A DNA stretch of 64,000 nt from Streptomyces celluloflavus (GCA_000720995.1 JOEL01000056.1:1-64000), one strand, 5' to 3'; shown: positions 36,640 to 50,924, counted from the first letter of the stretch. Notes: a model not told the origin generated them from the sequence alone. Translations and numbers: made by a program.

Positions 36640-37388
36640 CCGCGCTGATCCTGTCCCTGGTCGCCGGCGGCGTGGTCGGCCTGACGCTCGGCGCCCTCGG
36701 CGGGGGCGGCAGCCTCCTGGCCGTACCCGCGCTGATCTACCTGCTCGGCTTCACCCCGGCCGCCGCCACCACCGCCGGTCTCCTGATCGTCACCGTCACC
36801 TCCGTCACCGCCCTGTACACCCACGCCCGCGCCGGGAACGTGCGGTGGCGAGCGGGCGCCCTGTTCGCGGCGGCCGGACTCCTGCCGGCCGCGGCGGCCG
36901 GCGCCGCCGCGGCCCGTCTGCCGCAGCCGGTACTGACCACCGCCTTCGCCGTCGTCGCCGCGCTCGCGGCCGTCAAGATGCTGCGCCCCGCCCGCGCGAC
37001 GGCGGCCAGGGGCGGGGCCGCGGTACGGCCGTCCGGGGCCGCCGCGGCGGGTGCGGGGCTGGGGGCGCTGACCGGGCTGCTCGGTGTGGGTGGGGGCTTC
37101 CTCGCCGTCCCGGCGCTGGTCACGGTGGTGCGGTTCGAGATGCGGGCCGCGATCGGCACCAGCCTGCTGGTCATCTCGGCGAACTCGCTGGCCTCTCTGG
37201 CCACCCGCGGAGCCACCGCGGACGGACTCGACTGGGCGGTGATCGCACCGTTCACCGCGGCCGCGGTACTGGGCGCCTGGGACGGCAAACGCCTGGCCGC
37301 CAAGGTCGCCGGCCCCCTGCTGCAACGCGCTTTCGCGGCGGTGCTGCTGGCGGTGGCCGCCTTCATGCTCATCGATGCCCTGGTATGA
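36636..37388 (+). CDS. TauE/SafE-family sulfite exporter
   Basis: 250-residue inner-membrane protein with about eight helices in two repeats, each with a Gly-rich motif (GALGGGGSLLAVPALIYLLG and GLLGVGGGFLAVPALVTVVR), the TauE/SafE hallmark. GTG 36636 overlaps the preceding stop. In this operon it would expel the sulfite produced by persulfide dioxygenase. Confidence 0.92.
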   Translation: MTALILSLVAGGVVGLTLGALGGGGSLLAVPALIYLLGFTPAAATTAGLLIVTVTSVTALYTHARAGNVRWRAGALFAAAGLLPAAAAGAAAARLPQPVLTTAFAVVAALAAVKMLRPARATAARGGAAVRPSGAAAAGAGLGALTGLLGVGGGFLAVPALVTVVRFEMRAAIGTSLLVISANSLASLATRGATADGLDWAVIAPFTAAAVLGAWDGKRLAAKVAGPLLQRAFAAVLLAVAAFMLIDALV

Positions 37389-37422
37389 CCGGCCCGGGGC
37401 GATCCGGGCCGGCCCGACCCGC

Positions 37423-37738
<316 letters not shown>

Positions 37739-37770
37739 CATACCCAGCACAGAAAAGGAAAATCCGCACC

Positions 37771-38340
37771 ATGAACGCCACCACCGCCCTCACCCCGGAG
37801 CAGGCCCGCGCCCGGCTCGCCGAGCTGACCGTCATCGACGTACGCACCCCCGGCGAATACGCCTCCGGCCACCTGCCCGGCGCCCACAACATCCCCCTGG
37901 ACCACCTCGACCGGGCACTGCCCGCCCTGAGGACCGCGGCCGATCGCGGGGTCCTCCTCGTGGTGTGCGCCTCCGGCAACCGCTCCGCGACGGCCTGCGA
38001 GCGACTCGCCGGGCACGGCATCACCGTCGCCTCCCTCACCGGCGGCACCGCCGAGTGGACCCGGCTCGGCCACGACCTGCACCACCCCCCGCGCGACCGC
38101 GCGGCCTGGGCCATGGAGCGCCAGGTCCGGTTCGCCGCCGGATCCCTCGTCCTGACCGGGCTGGCCGCCGGACTGCGGTGGCGCCCGGCCCGCTGGCTGT
38201 CCGCCGGTGTCGCCGGCGGTCTGGTCTTCTCGGCACTCACCGACACCTGCGGCATGGCCCGACTGCTGGCCATACTCCCCCACAACCGGCCCCTCGCCAC
38301 CGACCTGGACGCCACCCTCACCGCCCTGACCACCCCGTGA
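37771..38340 (+). CDS. Membrane-anchored rhodanese (rhodanese-DUF2892)
   Basis: 189 residues. N-terminal rhodanese with Cys66 in LLVVCASGNRSATA, then a C-terminal hydrophobic DUF2892-type pair of helices (MERQVRFAAGSLVLTGLAAG and GGLVFSALTDTCGMARLL). AAAAGGAA precedes ATG 37771. It would accept or donate sulfane sulfur at the membrane and completes the CstR regulon. A strong terminator follows. Confidence 0.9.
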   Translation: MNATTALTPEQARARLAELTVIDVRTPGEYASGHLPGAHNIPLDHLDRALPALRTAADRGVLLVVCASGNRSATACERLAGHGITVASLTGGTAEWTRLGHDLHHPPRDRAAWAMERQVRFAAGSLVLTGLAAGLRWRPARWLSAGVAGGLVFSALTDTCGMARLLAILPHNRPLATDLDATLTALTTP

Positions 38341-38430
38341 CACCGCACCAGGGTTCGTGACGCCGCGACCCACCTGGTGACGCCGCGCCTCGTCCCGTGA
38401 GACGGCGACGCACGACGACGGGACGTGCGC

Positions 38431-38479
38431 GCGACGGCCCCGGTACCCCGGCTGCCCGCCCGGGTACCGGGGCCGTCGC
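38431..38479 (+). terminator. 18-bp stem terminator after the persulfide locus
   Basis: A perfect 18-bp inverted repeat (arms 38431-38448 and 38462-38479, GCGACGGCCCCGGTACCC) with a 13-base loop, 90 bases after the rhodanese stop. The surrounding 38341-38755 contains repeats of GTGACGCCGCG (38340-38385) and no supported gene. Confidence 0.8.
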
Positions 38480-38755
38480 CGTACCGGGTGCCGTACGGGG
38501 CCGCGCGCTTCCGCCGGTTTACGGGGCTCGCCCCGACAGGTCCACGCCCTCGTTGCGGGCACCGGGCGTCTCCGCCGCCCGCCCAACGGTCTCGTAGCGC
38601 ATCCGCCACACGAGTCCCTCCCCCTGGCCTCTCCCCCAGCCGTCGCACTCCGCCGACCCGCCGTGGTCGTACGCGGTACCACCATCGGCGTGGATGCGGT
38701 CGGCAGAGGTGCGTGTTGGCGCTGACCGCCGAGGAACGCTTCATACGTTCGCCCC

Positions 38756-41389
38756 ATGACGGCGAAACTCAGACATACCGCATATGGCGGCCGCGGCGGG
38801 GCCCGCCGGGTACGCAGTTGGGCCGTGGCCGGGCTGGGTGTGCTCAGCGTGGTGGCCGCGGCCCTCGGCCTGCCGGTCACCGCTCAGGCGCAGCCCGCGG
38901 GCGTGCCGCTGGTGAACGAGACGTTCACCGGGGCCACGGCGCTGCCGGAGTTCGAGGGCTTCGGGCCCGCGTGTCTGACCGGGGCGCCCCAGGGGTCCGC
39001 ACCCGGACCGGGCACCCATCCGCTCACCGGCTGCCCGGCGGGTGCGACCGGCCCCGTACCCCCGAACGACGCCGCGCCGCACGGCTATCTGCGGCTGACC
39101 AGTGCCGCCAACGACCAGTCCGCCGCGGTGCTCTACAACCACGCCCTGCCCGCCAACCAGGGCCTGGTCACCACCTTCGACCAGTGGCAGTACGGCGGCA
39201 CCACCGCTCCCCCGGCCGACGGCATCTCCTTCTTCCTCATCGACGGAGCCTCCTCCCTGACCGCCCCGGGCGCCTTCGGCGGCAGTCTCGGCTACGCGCA
39301 GAAACTGCCCGACGACAACCCGGCCGAGCCGTTTCTGCCCGGCGTCAACCACGGCTATCTCGGTGTGGGGCTCGACGTCCTGGGCAACTACTTCGGCGAC
39401 TGGGAGCACCGGGGCAACGGCTGCCCGACCCGTTCCCCGGCCGGCACCGCGTTCCGCATCCCCGCACCGGGCGAGAACATGGTGACGCTGCGCGGACCCG
39501 GCGACGGCACCGAGGGCTACTGCTTCCTGACCGCGACCACCAGCAACTTCTCCACGAGCGGCCCCTGGCCCTCCACCTTGCCGGGGCTGCTGCACGGGCC
39601 GACCACCTCGCTGCCCGCGGGCGTCACCCCCGCGGAGGCCGAGACGCTGCTGGAGCCCTCACGGCGCACCGTCACGGTGGAGGTCTCACCGGCTCCCGAT
39701 CCGGTGATCACGGTCTCGATCGATTTCCACGACGGCAACGGCACCCGGCAGGTCCTGTCCACCCCGGCCCCGCAGCCGGTGCCGAGCACGTACAAGTTCG
39801 GTTTCGCCGCGTCGACCGGTGCCTTCACGGACGTCCACCTCATCCGGAACGTCTCGGTGCACCCGGCCGCCGCGCTGCCGCAGCTGAACCTGGTCAAGCA
39901 GGTTCCCGAGAATCCCCCGGTGCCCCTGCCGCTGACGCCGGGCCGTCAGGTGCCCTACCAGTACGTGGTCACCAACAGCGGAAACACCACCCTCACCGGC
40001 GTGACCGTGACGGACGACCACGTCACGGACATCAGCTGCCCGAAGACCACCCTGGCCAGCGGCGAGAGCATGACGTGCACGGGGACGTACACCGTCACCG
40101 ACGCGGACGGCCAGGCCGGTTCGGTGACCAACACCGCCGTCGCGCGCGGAGAGTCCGACGGTACGGAGGTGACATCGCCACCCGATGACGTGACCCTGCC
40201 GGTCCAGCGGGGGCCGGGCGTGCGGCTGGTGAAGTCGGCCGACGAGACCCGGGAATACCGCGTGGGTGACCAGATCAAGTACACCTACACCGTCACCAAC
40301 ACCGGCCCGCAGGAGCTGACGGGGCTCACCGTCACCGACGACCATGTCAACGGGATCACCTGCGCGTCCACCACCCTGGCCCCGGCCGGGGAGAGCGGCG
40401 ACAGCACCACCTGTACGGGTTCGTACACGGTCACCGCGGCGGACGGCCGGGCCGGTTCGGTGACCAACACCGCCATCGCGCGCGGAGAGTCCGACGGCAC
40501 CCCGGTGGAGTCACCGCCGGAGCGCGTGACGCTCGCGGTCGCCTCCGAACTCTCGCTGGGCCTGGAGAAGAGCGTCGACAACTCGCACCCCTATCAGGTG
40601 GGAGATCAGGTGACCTACACCTACCGGGTCACCAACACCGGGGACCAGGAACTCACCGGCATCGCCGTCACCGACGACCGCGCCACCGACGTCACCTGTG
40701 AGGCCACCACGCTGGCCCCCGGAGCGACCACGACCTGCACCGGTACCTACACCGTCACCGAAGCCGACGCCCAACACGGCAACGTCACCAACATCGCCGT
40801 CGCACACGGCCAATCCGACGGCACCCCCATCGAATCCCCACCCGACACCGCACGCGTAGACATCACCACCACCCCCACCCCCCAACCCGCCCTCCAACTC
40901 CACAAAACCGTCAACAACACCCACCCCTACAACATCGGAGACCACGTCACCTACACCTACACCGTCACCAACACCGGCAACCAACAACTCACAGACATCC
41001 ACATCACCGACGACCACGTCACCAACATCACCTGCGAGGCCACCACACTCGCCCCCGGAGCAACCACCACCTGCACCGGTACCTACACCATCACCCAAGC
41101 CGACGCCCAACGTGGCAGCGTCACCAACATCGCCGTAGCGACCGCCGACAACGGCACCGTCCGCTCGGAACCCGCCCGCGCCACCATCCAGGTGCAGAAG
41201 AAGCCCTGTCACGGCGACGAGTGCAACAAGCCGTGCCACGGCAAGGAGTGCAAGCCTTGTCACGGCAAGGAGTGCAACAAACCCTGTCATGGCAAGGACT
41301 GCAAGCCCTGCCACGGCAAGCACTGCGGCAAGCCCTGCCACGGCAAGCACCCCGGCAAGCCGAAGTTGAGGCACGCGGTGCGGAAGTGA
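38756..41389 (+). CDS. Secreted lectin-like / DUF11-repeat protein with Cys-His-rich tail
   Basis: 877 residues. A signal peptide ends about AQA-46. Residues about 50-370 resemble a bacterial L-type lectin beta-sandwich (ANQGLVTTFDQWQYGG, PPADGISFFLIDGA, NHGYLGVGLDVLGNYFG). Four Ig-like DUF11/DUF7507 repeats follow, starting near 377, 489, 601 and 712, each with YxVTNxGxxxLTGxxVTDDxV and a CxxTTL...TCTGTYT cysteine pair. From about 816 the tail repeats KPCHGKEC-like units: six PCHG, eleven Cys and multiple His. No LPxTG or membrane anchor follows, so it is probably released or bound by the tail. Start has no clear ribosome site. Likely an adhesin-like wall or matrix protein; role of the tail unknown. 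Confidence 0.82.
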   Translation: MTAKLRHTAYGGRGGARRVRSWAVAGLGVLSVVAAALGLPVTAQAQPAGVPLVNETFTGATALPEFEGFGPACLTGAPQGSAPGPGTHPLTGCPAGATGPVPPNDAAPHGYLRLTSAANDQSAAVLYNHALPANQGLVTTFDQWQYGGTTAPPADGISFFLIDGASSLTAPGAFGGSLGYAQKLPDDNPAEPFLPGVNHGYLGVGLDVLGNYFGDWEHRGNGCPTRSPAGTAFRIPAPGENMVTLRGPGDGTEGYCFLTATTSNFSTSGPWPSTLPGLLHGPTTSLPAGVTPAEAETLLEPSRRTVTVEVSPAPDPVITVSIDFHDGNGTRQVLSTPAPQPVPSTYKFGFAASTGAFTDVHLIRNVSVHPAAALPQLNLVKQVPENPPVPLPLTPGRQVPYQYVVTNSGNTTLTGVTVTDDHVTDISCPKTTLASGESMTCTGTYTVTDADGQAGSVTNTAVARGESDGTEVTSPPDDVTLPVQRGPGVRLVKSADETREYRVGDQIKYTYTVTNTGPQELTGLTVTDDHVNGITCASTTLAPAGESGDSTTCTGSYTVTAADGRAGSVTNTAIARGESDGTPVESPPERVTLAVASELSLGLEKSVDNSHPYQVGDQVTYTYRVTNTGDQELTGIAVTDDRATDVTCEATTLAPGATTTCTGTYTVTEADAQHGNVTNIAVAHGQSDGTPIESPPDTARVDITTTPTPQPALQLHKTVNNTHPYNIGDHVTYTYTVTNTGNQQLTDIHITDDHVTNITCEATTLAPGATTTCTGTYTITQADAQRGSVTNIAVATADNGTVRSEPARATIQVQKKPCHGDECNKPCHGKECKPCHGKECNKPCHGKDCKPCHGKHCGKPCHGKHPGKPKLRHAVRK
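41203..41370 (+). repeat. Tandem repeat encoding the KPCHGKxC tail
   Basis: Imperfect 12- to 27-base units around AAGCCCTGCCACGGCAAG encode repeated PCHG-K-x-C motifs. Suited to slippage, so tail length may vary between strains. Confidence 0.75.
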
Positions 41390-41417
41390 GGCACGCGAAC
41401 CGCTGAACCTCGCACCA

Positions 41418-41448
41418 GGGGCGTCCGCCGGCCATCGGCGGGCGCCCC
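41418..41448 (+). terminator. Hairpin terminator
   Basis: 13 pairs with one G-T wobble close the loop GCCAT (41431-41435), 28 bases after the stop of the secreted protein. The remaining 41449-41755 contains no supported gene, only the next promoter region. Confidence 0.7.
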
Positions 41449-41755
41449 ACGGCTGCCCGTGTCACCTCCGCCGCCGCCCGGGAGGCGTCCTCACACGGCC
41501 GACGGCGGCGACGCCACGGTGGTTGAGGGGCACGCACGGCGCGGGGGACGCCGCCCGCGTGGGCCGGGTGCTCTTCCTCAGGTTCCGGACTCCGCACAAC
41601 AGTGCAGGTCATAGCGCGAATTGACGAGTTTCCCGGCAGACGGGCGGAGGATCCGCCGCCGGACGGCCGTCAACCGCATGCCTCCGGTTCCCGCCCTGGG
41701 AGGGCAGCCGTCCACCTTCGGGCCGCCGGGGGGATTTCGCCCCTACGGTCGGGCC

Positions 41756-42679
41756 ATGGCCGAAATCGCAAGTCCCCCACCGACCCCTCTGGCGCGCGCC
41801 GAGCGCTTCGTCTGGCTGACTGCCCGGGTGCTCGAACAGCGGCTCTTCGAGCACCACTTCCTCGGCGGCACGGCGGACGCGGTCGAGACCGCGCTCGCCG
41901 CGTACCGCAACGACGACAACGGCTACGGCCACGCTCTGGAGCCCGATCTGCGCGGCCCGGTCAGCCAGCCGCTGCACACCGCGCACGCACTGCGGGTGCT
42001 GGACCGTATCGGGCGCTGTGACGGCCGCCAGGTGGAGCGGATCTGCCGCTATCTGACGAGGATCTCGACCCCGGAAGGCGCGCTGCCCGCGCTGCACCCC
42101 TCACAGCGCGGGTATCCGGCCGCGCCCTGGATCCCGGTGGTCGACGATCCGCCAAGCGCCCTCCTGGCCACCGGCCCGGTGGTGGGTGTGCTGCACCGCA
42201 ACGAGGTGTGGAACGCCTGGCTCTTCCGGGCCACGGACTTCTGCTGGGCGGCCGTGGAGTCGCTGGCGCAGACCCATCCGTACGAGGCCGAGGCGGCGGT
42301 GGCCTTCCTGGACGGCGCCCCGGACCGCCCGCGGGCGGCCGCCGCGGCGCATCGCCTGGGCCGGCTCGTCCGGGACCAGGGCCTGGTACTGCTGGAGCCG
42401 GAGCGGGCGGCGGAGGTCCCGGTGGCGCAGGGGTACGCCCCCGGGGAGCACCACTTCGCGTACGACTTCGCGGCCGCACCCGGCTCGCTGGCCCGCAGCT
42501 GGTTCACCGACGCGGAACTGGACCGGTCGCTGGACCATCTCGCATCGCTCCAGCAGGAGGACGGCGGCTGGCCCGTCAACTGGCGGGCGTGGGCCCCGGG
42601 GACGGAGCTGGAGTGCCGCCCGATGGTGACGCTCGACGCGCTGCTGACCCTGCGCGCGTACGGGCGCCCCATCGGCTGA
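41756..42679 (+). CDS. Terpene-cyclase/prenyltransferase-like toroid protein
   Basis: 307 residues with repeated QDGGW-like elements of the alpha6-alpha6 toroid fold: ALAAYRNDDNGYGHALEPDL near the start and SLQQEDGGWPVNWRAWAPGT near the end. It lacks the DXDD motif of squalene-hopene cyclases and is half their length, so a cyclase reaction cannot be claimed. ATG 41756 (MAEIASPPPTP) is chosen; no strong ribosome site. Uncharacterised family common in Streptomyces. Confidence 0.75.
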   Translation: MAEIASPPPTPLARAERFVWLTARVLEQRLFEHHFLGGTADAVETALAAYRNDDNGYGHALEPDLRGPVSQPLHTAHALRVLDRIGRCDGRQVERICRYLTRISTPEGALPALHPSQRGYPAAPWIPVVDDPPSALLATGPVVGVLHRNEVWNAWLFRATDFCWAAVESLAQTHPYEAEAAVAFLDGAPDRPRAAAAAHRLGRLVRDQGLVLLEPERAAEVPVAQGYAPGEHHFAYDFAAAPGSLARSWFTDAELDRSLDHLASLQQEDGGWPVNWRAWAPGTELECRPMVTLDALLTLRAYGRPIG

Positions 42680-42716
42680 CCCGGCGGGCGGGCCGTTCCC
42701 CGGCGGCCTGCCGCCG

Positions 42717-43060
42717 TCACCCGCTCAGGGCCCGCACCCCGGCGGTGACGATCACCGCGGCCGACGACCAGGAGGAACGGCGCCCGCAGGACGAGCGCGA
42801 CGGCCGCGGCCGCCAGGCCCGCGGCCTTCGCGTCGAGCAGCGGGTACCGGCCGTCGCTGACGGTCTGCTGGGCGGTGAGCGCGGCCGGCAGGGCCACCGG
42901 GAGCAGCGCGGCCAACCGTTCGGCGAGCGGGCGCTCCAGTACACCGGTGGGCGCCGAGAGGCCGCGCCGGGCTGGGCCAGGGTGACGGCCGAGGTCTCGT
43001 CGATGGCCCAGTGGGCGGCGAGCGGTCCGGCGGCCGCCCGGGACCTTAGGAGGCGGCGCC
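42717..43060 (-). pseudogene. Decayed azlC-azlD fusion (branched-chain amino-acid exporter remnant)
   Basis: Minus-strand remnants in three frames. First LAAHWAIDETSAVTLAQPG (about 43020-42965), resembling the conserved IDET segment of AzlC. A few bases later, in another frame, APTGVLERPLAERLAALLPV and the rest of AzlD down to VALVLRAPFLLVVG (about 42955-42760). Then a frameshift near 42758 and AAVIVTAGVRALSG to a stop at 42717. The end of azlC and start of azlD are deleted. The region 43061-43452 upstream has no recognisable gene. Confidence 0.75.
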
Positions 43061-43452
43061 CTCGGCGGTCTTGTACGTTCTTGCGCCCCCGGGCCGGTCC
43101 CGAGCTCCTGCGCCGGCTTCGCCGGCGAGGGCGGGCGGGCCGTCCGCTCCTCCAGGACGGCCTTGGCGCGGGCGGCGGTGGCGGCGCCCGCCGTACGGGG
43201 CGGGCGGACCGGCAGCGGGCCTCCGTAGCGGCACGGCAGCCGGGCGACGGAGATCCGCAGCAGGCTGTCCGCGGTGAGGGCGTCACCGGCCTCGGCGGCC
43301 CGCCCGTCCGCACCGTGGGCGTCCCGGGACCGGGAACGGCCCGGACCCGGGCGGCCCGCCGGACTCCGCACACCCCTCCGACCTGGGAAAAGGCGTGCCG
43401 AGCAGTGTCGCGCGACCGCCAGCGCGTCGCATTGTCAGTGGTCCGGTGCACG

Positions 43453-48207
<4,755 letters not shown>

Positions 48208-48361
48208 CGGGACGCGGCCACCGGCCCCGGCGCCACAGTCGGCCGCCGCGCCGCCCCGCGCCCCGGGTTCCCTGACCCCGCCCGGAAGCCCGGAACGGAT
48301 GCGCCGCCCTGCGCCCCGGAGATCCGCCCCCTGATCCCCCCGCCCCGGCATGATGGCTGCC

Positions 48362-49156
48362 ATGCCCGAAGGTGACACGGTCCGGCGCACGGCCCAGCGC
48401 CTCCACGACGCACTGGCCGGACAGCCACTGACCCGCTGCGACCTGCGCGTTCCCCGGCTCGCGACGGCGGACCTGACCGGCCGCCAGGTGCTGGAGGTCC
48501 GCTCCCGCGGCAAACATCTGCTCATCCGCTTCGAGGGCGGGCTGACCCTCCACTCCCATCTGCGCATGGACGGCGCCTGGCAGCTCTACGCCCCGGCGGA
48601 ACGCTGGCGCGGCGGCCCCGCCCATCAGATCCGGGCCGTCCTCGGCACCGCCGGCCGCACCGCCGTCGGCTACCGCCTCCCCGTCCTCGACCTGCTGCGC
48701 ACCGCCGACGAGTACCGCGTCGTCGGCCACCTGGGCCCCGATCTCCTCGGCCCCGACTGGGATGCGGCCGAGGCGCTGCGCCGTCTGCTCGCCGCCCCCG
48801 CACGCCCGCTCGGCGAAGCCCTGCTGGACCAGCGCAATCTCGCCGGCATCGGCAATGTCTACAAGTCCGAGCTGTGTTTCCTGCTGCGCGCCTCCCCCTG
48901 GCTCCCCGTCGGACGCCTGCCCGCCCCGGAACGCGCCCCCGCACTCGCCAGGAAACTCCTCGAAGCCAACAAGCGCCGCCCCGCGCGCCGTACCACCCCC
49001 GACCCCCGACCCGATCGCCGCCTGTGGGTCTACGGCCGCGCGGGCCGCCCCTGTCTGCGCTGCGGCACCCCTATCCGCACCACCGACGGGGGCCCCGCCA
49101 CCGAAGCACGCACCACCTTCTGGTGCCCGGCCTGCCAGCCCGCCCCACCCGACTGA
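48362..49156 (+). CDS. Endonuclease VIII / formamidopyrimidine-type DNA glycosylase
   Basis: 264 residues. Catalytic Pro2-Glu3 at the very N-terminus (MPEGDTV) fixes ATG 48362. GKHLLIRFEGGLTLHSHLRM contains the conserved Lys; the H2TH part is LLDQRNLAGIGNVYKSELCF; a C-terminal zinc finger CLRCGTPI...FWCPACQ completes the fold. Excises oxidised bases and nicks by beta/delta-elimination. Likely cotranscribed with lhr (154-base gap). Confidence 0.93.
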   Translation: MPEGDTVRRTAQRLHDALAGQPLTRCDLRVPRLATADLTGRQVLEVRSRGKHLLIRFEGGLTLHSHLRMDGAWQLYAPAERWRGGPAHQIRAVLGTAGRTAVGYRLPVLDLLRTADEYRVVGHLGPDLLGPDWDAAEALRRLLAAPARPLGEALLDQRNLAGIGNVYKSELCFLLRASPWLPVGRLPAPERAPALARKLLEANKRRPARRTTPDPRPDRRLWVYGRAGRPCLRCGTPIRTTDGGPATEARTTFWCPACQPAPPD

Positions 49157-49212
49157 CCTAGCCGCACTCCCACCGGCCCCGGCACACCAACACACGCCCC
49201 GTGCCCACTAAT

Positions 49213-49225
49213 TGACGCCCAGTCA
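49213..49225. promoter_or_regulatory. TGAC-N5-GTCA dyad before the SDR gene
   Basis: A short dyad TGACGCCCAGTCA of the type bound by TetR-family repressors, 22 bases before the start of the SDR gene and overlapping a -35-like TTGACG (49212-49217). No regulator gene is adjacent. Confidence 0.4.
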
Positions 49226-49247
49226 GACATGTCCCTACCCTCACCCC

Positions 49248-50024
49248 ATGCCCCTCACCGCGTACGACCTCACGGGCCGCACCGCGATCGTCACCGGCGC
49301 GGCGAGCGGTATCGGCCGCGCCACCGCCGTACTCCTCGCCGAGGCCGGCGCCACCGTCCACTGCGCGGACCTCGACGGCGAGGGCGCCCGCGCGACCGCC
49401 GCCGCCATCGCGGACGCCGGCGGCTCCGCCCGCCCCCACCACCTCGACGTCACCCGGCGCGACCAGATCGCCGCCGCCGTCGACGAGGCCCGCCGGCAGA
49501 CCGGCCGCCTCGACGTGATGGCCAACATCGCCGGGATCATGCACACCTCCACCGTCCTGGAGACCGCGGACGCGGATCTGGACCGGGTGTGGAACACCAA
49601 CTTCAAGGGCGTCCTGTACGGCTGCCAGGAGGCCGCCCGCGCCATGATCGCCGCCGGTACCGGGGGCAGCATCGTCACCATGGCCTCCGGCGCCATCGAC
49701 ACCGGCGCCCCGGGCCTGCTCTGCTACGGGGCGGCCAAGGCGGCCGTCGTCCAGCTCACCAGGACGCTGGCCAGCGAGGTCGGCCGGCACGGTATCCGGG
49801 TCAACGCCATCGCCCCGGGCTGGGTCCGTACGGCGATGACCGACCGGCACACCGCCGAGGCCCGGCGGCAGGCCGAGGAGCCGATGAGCCGGCGCTCACC
49901 CCTGGGCCGGGTGGGCGAGCCCGAGGACATCGCCCACGCGGTACTGCACCTGGCGTCGGACGCCTCGTCCTTCACGACCGGCCAGATCCTCCGCCCGAAC
50001 GGCGGCGTCGCCATGCCGTGGTGA
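49248..50024 (+). CDS. Short-chain dehydrogenase/reductase
   Basis: 258-residue classical SDR. Cofactor motif TGAASGIG, NIAG (MANIAGIM, the N[AG]AG variant), catalytic Ser in VTMASGAI and YGAAK in LLCYGAAKAAVV, with IAPGWVRTAM after it; Asp in CADLDGEG suggests NAD(H). ATG 49248 sits 20 bases after a promoter-like dyad. Its 3' end overlaps a minus-strand gene by 53 bases. Substrate unknown. Confidence 0.9.
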   Translation: MPLTAYDLTGRTAIVTGAASGIGRATAVLLAEAGATVHCADLDGEGARATAAAIADAGGSARPHHLDVTRRDQIAAAVDEARRQTGRLDVMANIAGIMHTSTVLETADADLDRVWNTNFKGVLYGCQEAARAMIAAGTGGSIVTMASGAIDTGAPGLLCYGAAKAAVVQLTRTLASEVGRHGIRVNAIAPGWVRTAMTDRHTAEARRQAEEPMSRRSPLGRVGEPEDIAHAVLHLASDASSFTTGQILRPNGGVAMPW

Positions 50025-50316
50025 GCGCCGCCCGCCCGCGCCGTACCACCGCCGCGGTCTCAGCGTCGCGCCCCACCCACGGAACGCAGTGCACGGGCAG
50101 CAGGCTCAGCCCCCAGCCGCCCGCCGCCACCGCCCCCTCGATCACGCCCGCCGAGTGGGGCCACAGGGTCAGCCGGAGCACGGCCCACCACCACAGCCCG
50201 CCGACGAGAGCCGCGGCCGTCCAGCGCCCCGGCCCGGAGCGCCCTCGGCGGCCCGCTATCCGGTCACCGGCATTCCGTGCGACCGGTCCGCGCGCCGCGA
50301 AGTCGTGCCACGCCAT
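49972..50316 (-). CDS. Small membrane protein
   Basis: 114 residues: a basic N-terminus, two hydrophobic segments (WTAAALVGGLWWWAVLRLTL and GAVAAGGWGLSLLPVHCVPW) and an Arg-rich cytoplasmic tail. Unrecognised family. The last 17 codons are antisense to the end of the SDR gene, an unusual overlap that lowers confidence in one or other 3' end. No strong ribosome site. Confidence 0.55.
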   Translation of the reverse strand: MAWHDFAARGPVARNAGDRIAGRRGRSGPGRWTAAALVGGLWWWAVLRLTLWPHSAGVIEGAVAAGGWGLSLLPVHCVPWVGRDAETAAVVRRGRAALTTAWRRRRSGGGSGRS

Positions 50317-50453
50317 GGCTGCCTCCTCCGGCCGACGCTAGACGGGGCCTGCCATCCGGCGGCAGGGCGCACCGCAGCATTTCCGGCGCGACCGCGGGGC
50401 ATCCGCCCACCGCTGCGAGGGCGGCACGGCCCCTCAGCCGACGCCGCGCCCCG

Positions 50454-50924
50454 TCACTGGGATTCGGCCTGGAACATCCAGTGGTGCTTCTCCAGGTCGG
50501 CGGTCAGGCCGATGAGGATGTCCTGGGTGACCGGGTCGGGCTCCGCGGTGTCGGTGATCCGCCGGCGCATCCGCCCGATGACCGCGGCCAGGGCCGCCAC
50601 CAGCGCGTCCACGGCGTGGTCGTCCTTGATCCAGCCGTCCGTCACTTCGCCGATACCGCTGGTCTTGGCAACGGTCACGGACCGGCCGTCGGGCGAGACG
50701 CTGATCGCCGCCGCCCGCTCGGCCACCGTGTCGGCGTGCAGGCGGGCGGTGGCGACCACCTCGTCGAGCTGGAGATGCACGGAGCGGAAGCGCGGGCCGA
50801 CGACGTTCCAGTGCACCTGCTTCGCGACGAGGGAGAGGTCCACCAGGTCGACCAGGGCTCCCTGCAGAGCGTTCCCGACCACGGTGCGGTCGGCGTCGGA
50901 CAGCGTGCTTGTGACAACAGACAT
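50454..50924 (-). CDS. dps: Dps-family ferritin-like DNA-protection protein
   Basis: 156 residues. Inter-subunit ferroxidase ligands are present: H38 (KQVHWNVVGPRF), H50 (SVHLQLDEV), D65 and E69 (HADTVAERA). AGGAG lies 9 bases before ATG 50924. Oligomerises to oxidise iron and protect DNA in stress and spores. A 16-bp dyad (50963-50978) sits in its promoter region. Confidence 0.9.
   Translation of the reverse strand: MSVVTSTLSDADRTVVGNALQGALVDLVDLSLVAKQVHWNVVGPRFRSVHLQLDEVVATARLHADTVAERAAAISVSPDGRSVTVAKTSGIGEVTDGWIKDDHAVDALVAALAAVIGRMRRRITDTAEPDPVTQDILIGLTADLEKHHWMFQAESQ

Noticed and set aside
38425-40188. 587-codon plus-strand frame overlapping the secreted lectin protein
   Set aside because: Different frame of the same DNA; Arg/Pro-rich, while the chosen frame has a signal peptide and repeats.
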